Positions 1 through 6,403 of a stretch of 7,211 bases of DNA are shown piece after piece (position 1 is the first letter of the stretch; every line of letters begins with the position of its first letter). This DNA is from Pseudomonadota bacterium (GTDB lineage Bacteria; Desulfobacterota; Desulfobacteria; Desulfobacterales; RPRI01), in contig JAHJQU010000155.1 of assembly GCA_018819005.1 (NCBI GenBank), positions 1 through 7,211 of the forward strand. Reading direction: 5' to 3'. A program made the position numbers and the translations under genes. The notes beneath the pieces are model-generated. The model did not search any database. It saw nothing but the letters and a program-made list of their open reading frames with translations, and had not been told where the DNA came from.

Positions 1-174
1 AGGCCGAATGAACTGGGAAGCGGAATTTCTCTCGGGCATCCTATCGGCTGCACGGGCGCCCGCCAGATGGTTTCAGGAATGAACCAGATGAAGAGAAAAG
101 GATACGCAACAGGGCTTATTACAATGTGTATCGGTGGAGGTATGGGAATGGCCATGATTGTTGAACGCAAATAA
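1..174 (+). CDS. Thiolase (acetyl-CoA C-acyltransferase family), C-terminal end only
   Basis: This is the last 57 codons of a thiolase; the start lies outside the window. Thiolases condense two acyl-CoA molecules or cleave 3-ketoacyl-CoA with CoA in the cytoplasm, in beta-oxidation or acetoacetyl-CoA metabolism. The visible part carries both C-terminal family signatures. The first is SLGHPIGCTGAR at visible residues 10-21, whose His is a catalytic residue. The second is MCIGGGMGMAM at residues 42-52, whose Cys is the acid/base catalyst. The protein ends IVERK followed by TAA, the normal end of the family. Substrate chain length cannot be judged from this fragment, so no gene symbol is given. 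The 163 bases before the next gene, including a repeat, suggest that it ends a separate transcription unit. Confidence 0.93.
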   Translation, partial: RPNELGSGISLGHPIGCTGARQMVSGMNQMKRKGYATGLITMCIGGGMGMAMIVERK

Positions 175-230
175 ATCTGTTTTTTCTTTACTTTTTAAGG
201 TGTTGTTGCTAAAAACTGTTCAGGTGGATA

Positions 231-296
231 GGCTGTAGGCAGTTAGGCTTTTAGCTTTCACCTTCAGCTTACAGTCTAATAGCCTGCAGGCTACAG
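231..296. repeat. Imperfect palindromic intergenic repeat
   Basis: Two arms can fold on each other. CTGTAG at 233-238 pairs with CTACAG at 291-296, and AGGCTTTTAG at 245-254 pairs with CTAATAGCCT at 276-285 with one mismatch. The left arm is itself built of loosely repeated AGGCT/AGGC units. No T-tract follows the right arm, so it is not a standard intrinsic terminator. It resembles a dispersed repetitive extragenic element. Whether it recurs in the genome cannot be seen here. Confidence 0.6.
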
Positions 297-323
297 TTTA
301 TTATATAGATACAACATGTTATC

Positions 324-328
324 GGAGG
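324..328 (+). promoter_or_regulatory. Ribosome binding site of the 51-residue protein
   Basis: A perfect GGAGG lies 9 bases before the ATG at 338. It is one of the strongest Shine-Dalgarno matches in the window and is the main reason for accepting the short reading frame that follows. The 8-base palindrome AACATGTT at 313-320 sits just upstream, with no assigned role. Confidence 0.7.
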
Positions 329-337
329 ATTTACAAG

Positions 338-493
338 ATGAATATCAGCAGGAAATTGGGAATTCTGGTTTTTTGTGGTGTGCCAGCCATAATTGGAGGT
401 GGCATTGTTTATGCTGTTTTTGGTAGTTATGTTCCTGTTTTAGTATATGAAGTTCTTCTTTTATTTGCAGCCGGAGGATTTGCCGGCAAGTAA
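338..493 (+). CDS. Small two-helix membrane protein, 51 residues, function unknown
   Basis: I do not recognise this gene. The frame runs from ATG at 338 to TAA at 491-493 and has a perfect GGAGG nine bases upstream. The product begins MNISRK, a short basic head. A glycine-rich hydrophobic stretch follows at about residues 8-28, with GVPAIIGGG in its middle, then a short turn (GSY) and a second hydrophobic stretch at about 33-50 ending in a lone Lys. This predicts an inner-membrane helical hairpin with the N-terminus in the cytoplasm. There is no cleavage site typical of a signal peptide. The gene stands alone between two repeat-bearing gaps, 174 bases upstream of gyrA. The coding case rests on the ribosome binding site, the clean start and stop, and the coherent membrane topology; chance remains possible at this length. 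Confidence 0.68.
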   Translation: MNISRKLGILVFCGVPAIIGGGIVYAVFGSYVPVLVYEVLLLFAAGGFAGK

Positions 494-514
494 AGAAGGT
501 TTGACCTATTTCGT

Positions 515-579
515 CAGGCACAGAGGGGCAAAGATATAAAGGCACAATCTCCCTTTATCCCTTTGTGTCTTTGTGCCTG
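515..579. repeat. Long imperfect hairpin built on CTTTGTGY octamers
   Basis: CAGGCACA at 515-522 is the exact reverse complement of TGTGCCTG at 572-579. The arms continue with partial pairing inward: AAAG and ATAAA at 531-540 face TTTAT and CTTT at 554-564. The right arm consists of three tandem octamers, CTTTATCC (553-560), CTTTGTGT (561-568) and CTTTGTGC (569-576). No T-tract follows. It looks like a dispersed intergenic repeat, and it could act as a processing or attenuation hairpin in the leader of gyrA. Confidence 0.6.
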
Positions 580-613
580 TTATCATGGGAAGATGAGTAT
601 TTTCCCTACCGCA

Positions 614-634
614 TTGCCCTTTCCGCAAAGGCAA
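614..634. promoter_or_regulatory. Compact hairpin in the gyrA upstream region
   Basis: TTGCC at 614-618 pairs with GGCAA at 630-634, and TTT at 620-622 pairs with AAA at 627-629, leaving one bulged C and a CCGC loop. It lies 33 bases before the gyrA start. It could be an operator, a leader RNA hairpin or chance. No T-run follows, so termination is unlikely. I could not place a convincing -35/-10 pair with normal spacing around it. Confidence 0.35.
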
Positions 635-667
635 CCAAATCTATCTTAGTTTATAAGGTTACTCATA

Positions 668-3094
668 ATGCAAACTGAAAAATTTTCGGAGATTAGTATA
701 GAGAGCGAGATGAAAAAGTCTTATCTCGATTACGCAATGAGCGTTATTATCGGGAGAGCCTTGCCCGATGTCCGGGATGGACTTAAACCTGTTCATCGTC
801 GCGCTCTCTTTGCAATGCGCGAACTTAAGAACGATTGGAACAAACCATATAAAAAATCAGCCAGAATTGTGGGTGATGTAATAGGTAAGTACCATCCGCA
901 TGGAGATACTGCAGTTTATGATACAATTGTCAGAATGGCCCAGAATTTTTCCCTAAGGTATCCCCTTGTTGACGGGCAGGGAAATTTTGGTTCAATAGAC
1001 GGAGACTCTCCTGCGGCTATGCGGTACACGGAAATAAGAATGATGCGGCTTGCCCATGAAATGATGGAAGATATCGACAAGGAGACCGTTGATTTTGTTC
1101 CAAATTATGATGAGTCTCTGACTGAGCCTTCAATTCTGCCCGCAAAAATTCCCTGTCTCCTGATAAATGGCTCATCCGGAATTGCTGTTGGAATGGCAAC
1201 GAGCATTCCTCCGCACAACCTTTCTGAAGTGGCTGAAGCAATAAAAGCTCTTATTGATAATCCTGATATTACCTGTGATGAACTCATAAAAATAATTCCG
1301 GGCCCTGATTTTCCGACAGCAGGAATCATTTACGGTAAAAACGGAATACATGATGCTTATTCTACAGGCAGGGGAAAAGTAAAAGTCCGGGCGCGTGTTA
1401 TAGTTGAAACTGATAAAAGAACCCAGAGTGAAACGATAGTTGTTACTCAGCTTCCATACATGGTCAACAAGGCGGTTCTGATTGAGAAGATTGCAGAGCT
1501 GGTTCGTGATAAGCATATCGAAGGCGTAAAGTATGTAAGGGATGAATCCGACAGAGAAGGCATGCGGATTGCCGTTGGCCTCAAAAAAGACCAGATAGCA
1601 AAGGTGGTAATCAACCAGCTTTTCAAACATACCCGGCTGGCAACAAGTTTCGGAATTATTTTCCTTGCCGTTGTGAACAACAGACCGGAGGTTTTGACAT
1701 TAAAGGAGATACTCGAGTATTTTATTCTTCACCGTAAGGATATTGTAATAAAGCGCACAAAATTTGACCTGAAAAGGGCCGAAGCGCGCGCCCATATACT
1801 TGAAGGCCTCAAGATAGCCATAGACAACATCGATGCTGTTATTTCCCTTATAAAGCAGTCGAAATCACCCGCGGAAGCAAAGAACGGCCTGATTATCAAA
1901 TTCACCATGACTCCGATTCAGGCTCAGGCTGTGCTGGACATGCGCCTTCAGAGGCTTACAGGCCTTGAACGGGAAAAGATAATTGATGAATACAGCACTA
2001 TTTTGAAAGATATTGCAGGATACAGAGAGATCCTTGCGAGCGAACGGCTGGTTCTGGATATCATAAAAGATGAATTGACTCAGACAATAAATGAGTATGG
2101 CGATTCCCGCCGCACGGAAATCGTTGAGGAATTGGAGGATATTTCCATCGAGGATATGATTGTTGAAGAGGATATGGTCGTAACTATTTCCAAGGACGGA
2201 TATATCAAGCGAACACCCGCAAGTGTTTATCAGGCCCAGGGCCGCGGAGGCAAAGGGAAAATGGCCATGGGAACAAAGGAGGAGGATTTCGTAGCGCACC
2301 TTTTCGTCGCTTCCACTCACCATACATTCCTCTTTTTTACAAACCAGGGGAAAGTTTACTGGTGTAAGGTTTATGATATTCCGGAATCCGGCCGGACAAG
2401 CCGCGGGAAAGCGATTGTTAATCTTCTGAACTTCAGCGAAGGTGAAAAACTGACTACCGTTCTTCCTGTAAAGGCTTTTGAGCCTGGTTCCCATGTTATT
2501 ATGGCCACTAAAAAAGGCCTTGTGAAGAAAACAGATATTATGGCGTACAGCCGTCCCAGAGTTGGAGGGATCATAGCCTTGAATCTTGCTCAGGATGATG
2601 AACTGATTGCAGCTCATATCACAGACGGAACGCTTAATGTTTTCGTATGTTCGGCTATGGGCAAATCAATCCGTTTTCACGAATCGGATGTGCGTTCCAC
2701 AGGCCGGGTTGCAGGAGGAATTTGGGGAATGCGGATATCTGAAGGCGATCGTATTGTAGGTATGGAAGTCTTAAGTCATGGCCAGACACTTTTTGCTGTG
2801 ACTGAGAATGGTTTCGGCAAAAGGACATCCATAGATGAATACCCCGTTCAGAAAAGAGGGGGAAGGGGAGTAATAGCCATTAAAACGACCGAACGTAACG
2901 GGCAGGTCGTAACAATACTCATTGTTGATGAAGTCGATGACCTGATGCTGATGACCGACACAGGAAAGATTATCCGGACTCCTATCAGCGGTATTTCCGT
3001 TATAAGCCGCAATACGCAGGGTGTTAAGTTAATCAACAGGGATCCGGACGAAAAAGTTATCGGAGCGGCAAGACTCGCTGAAAAGGATGAATGA
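668..3094 (+). CDS. gyrA: DNA gyrase subunit A
   Basis: GyrA is the DNA breakage-reunion subunit of gyrase (A2B2), which adds negative supercoils using ATP hydrolysed by GyrB. The 808 residues are full length for the shorter GyrA forms. The N-terminal core has the family opening (SYLDYAMSVIIGRALPDVRDG, about 18-38). The quinolone-resistance region is HPHGDTAVYD at 76-85, and the catalytic Tyr is Tyr120 in AMRYTE. The C-terminal beta-pinwheel begins near 495. It carries a GyrA-box-like QGRGGKG at 524-530 and a second box, QKRGGRG, at 728-734, which favours GyrA over ParC. Thr81 stands where E. coli has Ser83, and Asp85 matches Asp87. The end (RLAEKDE) lacks the long acidic tail of E. coli GyrA. 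The start is the ATG at 668, with a weak AAGG nine bases upstream. gyrB is not adjacent. Confidence 0.98.
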   Translation: MQTEKFSEISIESEMKKSYLDYAMSVIIGRALPDVRDGLKPVHRRALFAMRELKNDWNKPYKKSARIVGDVIGKYHPHGDTAVYDTIVRMAQNFSLRYPLVDGQGNFGSIDGDSPAAMRYTEIRMMRLAHEMMEDIDKETVDFVPNYDESLTEPSILPAKIPCLLINGSSGIAVGMATSIPPHNLSEVAEAIKALIDNPDITCDELIKIIPGPDFPTAGIIYGKNGIHDAYSTGRGKVKVRARVIVETDKRTQSETIVVTQLPYMVNKAVLIEKIAELVRDKHIEGVKYVRDESDREGMRIAVGLKKDQIAKVVINQLFKHTRLATSFGIIFLAVVNNRPEVLTLKEILEYFILHRKDIVIKRTKFDLKRAEARAHILEGLKIAIDNIDAVISLIKQSKSPAEAKNGLIIKFTMTPIQAQAVLDMRLQRLTGLEREKIIDEYSTILKDIAGYREILASERLVLDIIKDELTQTINEYGDSRRTEIVEELEDISIEDMIVEEDMVVTISKDGYIKRTPASVYQAQGRGGKGKMAMGTKEEDFVAHLFVASTHHTFLFFTNQGKVYWCKVYDIPESGRTSRGKAIVNLLNFSEGEKLTTVLPVKAFEPGSHVIMATKKGLVKKTDIMAYSRPRVGGIIALNLAQDDELIAAHITDGTLNVFVCSAMGKSIRFHESDVRSTGRVAGGIWGMRISEGDRIVGMEVLSHGQTLFAVTENGFGKRTSIDEYPVQKRGGRGVIAIKTTERNGQVVTILIVDEVDDLMLMTDTGKIIRTPISGISVISRNTQGVKLINRDPDEKVIGAARLAEKDE

Positions 3095-3123
3095 GCATCA
3101 ATAAAGCAGGCGGTATATTTTAG

Positions 3124-4158
3124 ATGAAAAGCGAAACAGACGTGAGCGGGGCAAGAATCGGTGTAGTTGGGGCAGGGAGCTGGGGTACTGCGATTGCCAA
3201 TCTTCTTGGCAATAAAGGATTCAAGGTCGATTTCTGGGTATTTGAAAAGGAAGTAAAAGAACAGATTGAGGAGTTCAGGGAAAACAGGGTATTCCTTCCC
3301 GGAATATCGCTTTCTTCAAATATTTTTCCTTCAAATGATATTGCAAATGCAGTTGCAGGCAAGGATCTTGTCGTGATAGTAGTTCCGTCCCATTTCATGC
3401 GTGATACGGCAATAAAAATATCAGGTCTGATTTCCGTGAATAGTGCTGTTGTGTCGGCCTCCAAGGGAATAGAGAACAACACATATTTGACAATGACCGG
3501 TGTCCTTAAAGAATGTATTCCGGTTATACCGGAAGGTAATTTTGCCGCTCTTTCAGGGCCAAGCTTCGCGGGAGAAGTGGCACGAAATGTACCTACTGCT
3601 GTTACTGCCGCATCAAAAAACCATGAGATCGCCGCTTTTATTCAGCATGTCTTTGCCACCCCGTTTTTCAGAGTTTATACCAATGATGATGTTATAGGTG
3701 TTGAGCTGGGAGGCGCCGTCAAGAATGTTATCGCAATTGCTGCCGGGATCATAGATGGCCTTGGCCTCGGATTCAATACCAGGGCGGCGCTTATAACGAG
3801 GGGACTCACTGAAATAAGACGGCTCGGACTGGCCCTCGGGGCAAAGCCAAGAACTTTCACAGGGCTTGCCGGAGTTGGCGATCTGCTTTTGACCTGTACG
3901 GGGAATTTGAGCAGGAATCATACTGTAGGAAAAAAGATAGGGGAGGGCATGAAGCTCAAAGAGATTCTTTCCGAAATGCGCATGGTTGCCGAAGGAGTAA
4001 AGACTGCCGAGTCTGTTTACAACCTTTCCCGGAAACTTGATGTTGAAATGCCCATTTCCAAGGAAATATACCATATACTCTATGAGGATGTTCCTCCAAA
4101 AGAGGCTGTTTACCGGCTTATGACACGTGATCTTAAGCAGGAACTGGATGAACAGTGA
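3124..4158 (+). CDS. gpsA: Glycerol-3-phosphate dehydrogenase [NAD(P)+]
   Basis: GpsA is a cytoplasmic enzyme that reduces dihydroxyacetone phosphate to sn-glycerol 3-phosphate, supplying the backbone for phospholipid synthesis. The 344 residues match the family. The Rossmann dinucleotide loop GAGSWG is at 16-21. Further family blocks are NRVFLPGI (54-61), ASKGIE with Lys114 (112-117), LSGPSFAGE (143-151) and GGAVKNV with the presumed catalytic Lys200 (196-202). TRGLTEI (225-231), GVGDLLLTC (250-258) and SRNHTVG (263-269) are in the substrate-binding C-terminal domain. The start ATG has AGGCGG ten bases upstream. The gene lies 29 bases after gyrA and its end overlaps radC by 11 bases, so it is probably cotranscribed with both. 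Confidence 0.97.
   Translation: MKSETDVSGARIGVVGAGSWGTAIANLLGNKGFKVDFWVFEKEVKEQIEEFRENRVFLPGISLSSNIFPSNDIANAVAGKDLVVIVVPSHFMRDTAIKISGLISVNSAVVSASKGIENNTYLTMTGVLKECIPVIPEGNFAALSGPSFAGEVARNVPTAVTAASKNHEIAAFIQHVFATPFFRVYTNDDVIGVELGGAVKNVIAIAAGIIDGLGLGFNTRAALITRGLTEIRRLGLALGAKPRTFTGLAGVGDLLLTCTGNLSRNHTVGKKIGEGMKLKEILSEMRMVAEGVKTAESVYNLSRKLDVEMPISKEIYHILYEDVPPKEAVYRLMTRDLKQELDEQ
4139..4143 (+). promoter_or_regulatory. Ribosome binding site that decides the radC start
   Basis: AGGAA lies four bases before the ATG at 4148, inside the last codons of gpsA. The alternative in-frame GTG at 4127 has no such site, so the ATG is preferred. Confidence 0.55.
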
Positions 4159-4870
4159 CAAAAAAAATAAAGGTGAAGGGCACAGAAAAAGGCTTCGTGT
4201 TAAATTCCTTTCATCAGGCCTTTCAGGTTTCCACGATTACGAAGTTATAGAGCTTCTCCTGACTCTTGCCACTCCCCGTAAGGATTGCAAGGAAGCCGCT
4301 AAAGACGCCCTGAAAAGATTTAAAACTTTACAGGGAGTCCTCGAAGCATCCCCTGATGAACTGTGTGAGATAAAAGGGATAGGCACTGTAAATCTTTTCG
4401 GGATCAAGCTTGTGCATGCTGCTGCACACCGGTATCTCGAGAAAAGACTTATAAATAAAGATCCGATAAACAATTCAAATGAATTATTCGATTTTCTCAA
4501 CCACGATCTCAGGGATAAAAACATTGAATGCTTCAGGGTAATTTTCCTTGATGCTAAAAATAAAGTCATAAGAACCGAAACACTCTTTGAAGGTTCACTT
4601 ACTTCCAGCTCGGTATATCCAAGGGAAGTTGTCCGGGCAGCTCTTAAATACCATGCTGCAGCCCTGATATTTGCCCATAACCATCCATCAGGGGATCCTA
4701 AACCTTCTTCCGAGGACATTTCCATAACACGCCAGCTGATTTTTGCCTGCAAGGTTGTAAATATAACTGTTCATGAGCACCTTGTAATAGGGGATAATAA
4801 TTATTTCAGCTTTGCGGATAATGGTTATATCGAAAAAATGAACCGTGAATTTGAAATACAAAGAGGTTAG
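4148..4870 (+). CDS. radC: RadC family protein (JAMM/MPN domain)
   Basis: RadC proteins were once thought to act in DNA repair, but their true role is unsettled. The fold is that of JAMM metalloproteases. From the preferred ATG the protein has 240 residues, usual for the family. A helical N-terminal domain includes a helix-hairpin-helix-like EIKGIGTVNLFGIK at 74-87, suggesting DNA contact. The C-terminal domain has the zinc-binding JAMM signature HNHPSGDPKPSSED at 177-190, with His177, His179 and Asp190 as expected ligands. The block VYPREVVRAAL (156-166) precedes it, and EHLVIGDNNYFSF (210-222) follows. All expected motifs are intact. An in-frame GTG at 4127 would add seven residues, but it lacks a ribosome binding site. 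The ATG overlaps the end of gpsA by 11 bases, which suggests translational coupling. Confidence 0.94.
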   Translation: MNSDKKNKGEGHRKRLRVKFLSSGLSGFHDYEVIELLLTLATPRKDCKEAAKDALKRFKTLQGVLEASPDELCEIKGIGTVNLFGIKLVHAAAHRYLEKRLINKDPINNSNELFDFLNHDLRDKNIECFRVIFLDAKNKVIRTETLFEGSLTSSSVYPREVVRAALKYHAAALIFAHNHPSGDPKPSSEDISITRQLIFACKVVNITVHEHLVIGDNNYFSFADNGYIEKMNREFEIQRG

Positions 4871-4895
4871 CTTAAAACGGGAAAGAGCATAAAAT

Positions 4896-5165
4896 ATGGC
4901 AGACAGCAAGAAATATCCATATTGTTTTGCAAAACTTGAAGTCGTTTTTCCAATGGGAGAAAATGGCTTGAGGAGTACTCCTGAGTCATGTTTCCCCTGC
5001 TATTGTAAAACCGAGTGTCTGCGAAAGGCAATGGAGGGAAAAGAAGGCCTGATGGTTAAGGAGGAATTGGTTGACAGGGCTTACGATTCAGGCATGATCG
5101 GGTTTATCAGGAGATGGTCTGAAAAGAAAGATTTCCACCGGAAAATTCACGCGAAGAAAAAATAG
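4896..5165 (+). CDS. Small cysteine-cluster protein, 89 residues, function unknown
   Basis: I do not recognise a named family. The product has five cysteines: Cys10 and a tight cluster Cys32, Cys35, Cys37 and Cys41 (CFPCYCKTEC). Four closely spaced cysteines of pattern CxxCxCxxxC suggest binding of zinc or an iron-sulfur cluster, although no standard ferredoxin or zinc-ribbon pattern is matched. The second half is charged and probably helical (about 44-65), and it ends in a very basic tail (HRKIHAKKK, 81-89). There is no signal peptide or membrane segment, so it should be cytoplasmic. The start ATG has a purine-rich GGGAAAGAG about eight bases upstream. It lies 25 bases after radC and 19 before pgk, so it is probably in the same operon. 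The basic tail would allow nucleic acid contact, but this is only inference. Confidence 0.85.
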   Translation: MADSKKYPYCFAKLEVVFPMGENGLRSTPESCFPCYCKTECLRKAMEGKEGLMVKEELVDRAYDSGMIGFIRRWSEKKDFHRKIHAKKK

Positions 5166-5184
5166 CATCAGAAAGAGGGATATA

Positions 5185-6378
5185 ATGAAAACCATAAGAG
5201 ATGTAGAGCTTTCAGGTAAACGCGTACTTATAAGGGTCGATTTTAATGTTCCTCTCGATGATAATCAGAAAATAACCGACGATACGAGAATACGTTTTGT
5301 AGTGCCTACTTTAAAATATGCAATCGAGAACAGGGCAAGACTGATAATTGCCTCCCACCTGGGGAGACCAAAAGGAAAAGTTGCTCCAAAAATGAGTCTT
5401 GCGCCTGTTGCGGAATGCCTTAAAGAATATCTTGGAAAAGATGTAAAAATGGCGACCGACTGCATAGGACCTGATGTGAGATCTCTGATATCTTCAATGT
5501 CGGATGGCGATATAGTGCTTCTTGAAAATCTCAGATTTCATCCTCAGGAAGAGAGTAATGACGATGCTTTCGGGAAAGAGCTGGCACAACTTTGCGATAT
5601 ATATGTTAATGATGCTTTCGCAGTTTCCCACAGGGCAAATGCTTCTGTCGCCTCAATAACAGAGTATGCTCCTGTATCGGTTGCAGGATTTCTGCTTGAG
5701 AAGGAACTGGAATATTTTGAAAAGGCCATGATGAACCCGGAGCGGCCTCTTGTGGCTGTGGTTGGAGGGGCGAAAGTTTCAAGCAAGCTTGCGGCTCTTG
5801 AAAATATTATTCAGCGGGTGGATAAACTGTTAATAGGCGGGGCAATGGCCAATACATTCCTTAAAAGCAGAGGAATTGATGTTGGAGGCTCAAAAATTGA
5901 GGAAAATCTGGTAGAAGTTGCGGCATCAATTATGAATAAAGCTTGTGAAAAAGGTGTTAAATTATATCTTCCTGTTGATGCTGTCGCGGCAGACTCTTTT
6001 GATCCAAATGCCGTGACAAAAATTGTTCCGGTTAATGAAATCCCTTCCGGCTGGATGATCTTGGATGTAGGGCCTGAAACATCGCTGCTGTTTTCAGAAG
6101 CGCTTAACGATGCGAAGACTATAGTCTGGAATGGCCCTCTTGGAGTGTTTGAAATGGATGCCTTCAGCAGAGGAACAATGTCAATGGTCCACGATGTCGC
6201 AAACTCACAAGCTCTTACCATTGTTGGCGGAGGGGATACCGATTTGGCTGTTCACAAGGCCGGAGAAGCCGATAAAATAACCTTTATATCAACCGGCGGG
6301 GGCGCTTTCCTTGAGTTACTCGAAGGCAAGACATTGCCTGCTGTTTCAGCCCTGATCAAGGCCGGGCAAAAAACCTGA
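5185..6378 (+). CDS. pgk: Phosphoglycerate kinase
   Basis: This cytoplasmic enzyme transfers phosphate between 1,3-bisphosphoglycerate and ADP, and the reaction is reversible, so it serves both glycolysis and gluconeogenesis. At 397 residues it is the normal bacterial length. The N-terminal 3-phosphoglycerate domain shows RVDFNVP (17-23), SHLGRP (57-62), ENLRFHPQEE (114-123) and NDAFAVSHRANAS (142-154). The C-terminal nucleotide domain shows GGAKVSSK (194-201), WNGPLGVFE (315-323), GGGDT (348-352) and TGGGA (370-374). The block after NDAF reads AVSHR rather than the common GTAHR, but the His and Arg are kept. GAGGGA ends four bases before the ATG and supports this start. The gene sits near the end of the gyrA-led run; no other glycolytic gene is beside it. 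Confidence 0.98.
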   Translation: MKTIRDVELSGKRVLIRVDFNVPLDDNQKITDDTRIRFVVPTLKYAIENRARLIIASHLGRPKGKVAPKMSLAPVAECLKEYLGKDVKMATDCIGPDVRSLISSMSDGDIVLLENLRFHPQEESNDDAFGKELAQLCDIYVNDAFAVSHRANASVASITEYAPVSVAGFLLEKELEYFEKAMMNPERPLVAVVGGAKVSSKLAALENIIQRVDKLLIGGAMANTFLKSRGIDVGGSKIEENLVEVAASIMNKACEKGVKLYLPVDAVAADSFDPNAVTKIVPVNEIPSGWMILDVGPETSLLFSEALNDAKTIVWNGPLGVFEMDAFSRGTMSMVHDVANSQALTIVGGGDTDLAVHKAGEADKITFISTGGGAFLELLEGKTLPAVSALIKAGQKT

Positions 6379-6403
6379 TAACAAGAGAGCCTGATAATAA
6401 TTT

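Noticed and set aside
175..200. T-rich stretch after the thiolase stop as an intrinsic terminator
   Set aside because: No stable hairpin precedes the T-runs.
501..540. TTGACC at 501-506 with TATAAA at 535-540 as a sigma-70 promoter
   Set aside because: The spacer is 28 bases, far from the usual 16-18.
345..545. A 66-codon minus-strand frame between the thiolase and gyrA
   Set aside because: It runs through the octamer hairpin and opposes the better supported plus-strand frame at 338-493; its product shows no coherent domain or topology.
1865..2617. A 250-codon open frame on the minus strand inside gyrA
   Set aside because: It lies entirely opposite the gyrA coding sequence, its translation has no recognisable motifs, and the plus-strand frame matches GyrA throughout.
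668..3094. Topoisomerase IV subunit ParC as the alternative identity
   Set aside because: Two GyrA-box-like motifs and a full C-terminal pinwheel favour GyrA.
4127..4147. GTG start for radC adding seven residues
   Set aside because: No ribosome binding site lies before it, whereas the ATG at 4148 has AGGAA at close spacing.
3613..4161. A 182-codon minus-strand frame opposite gpsA
   Set aside because: It is fully explained as a shadow of gpsA, whose motifs continue across the whole stretch.
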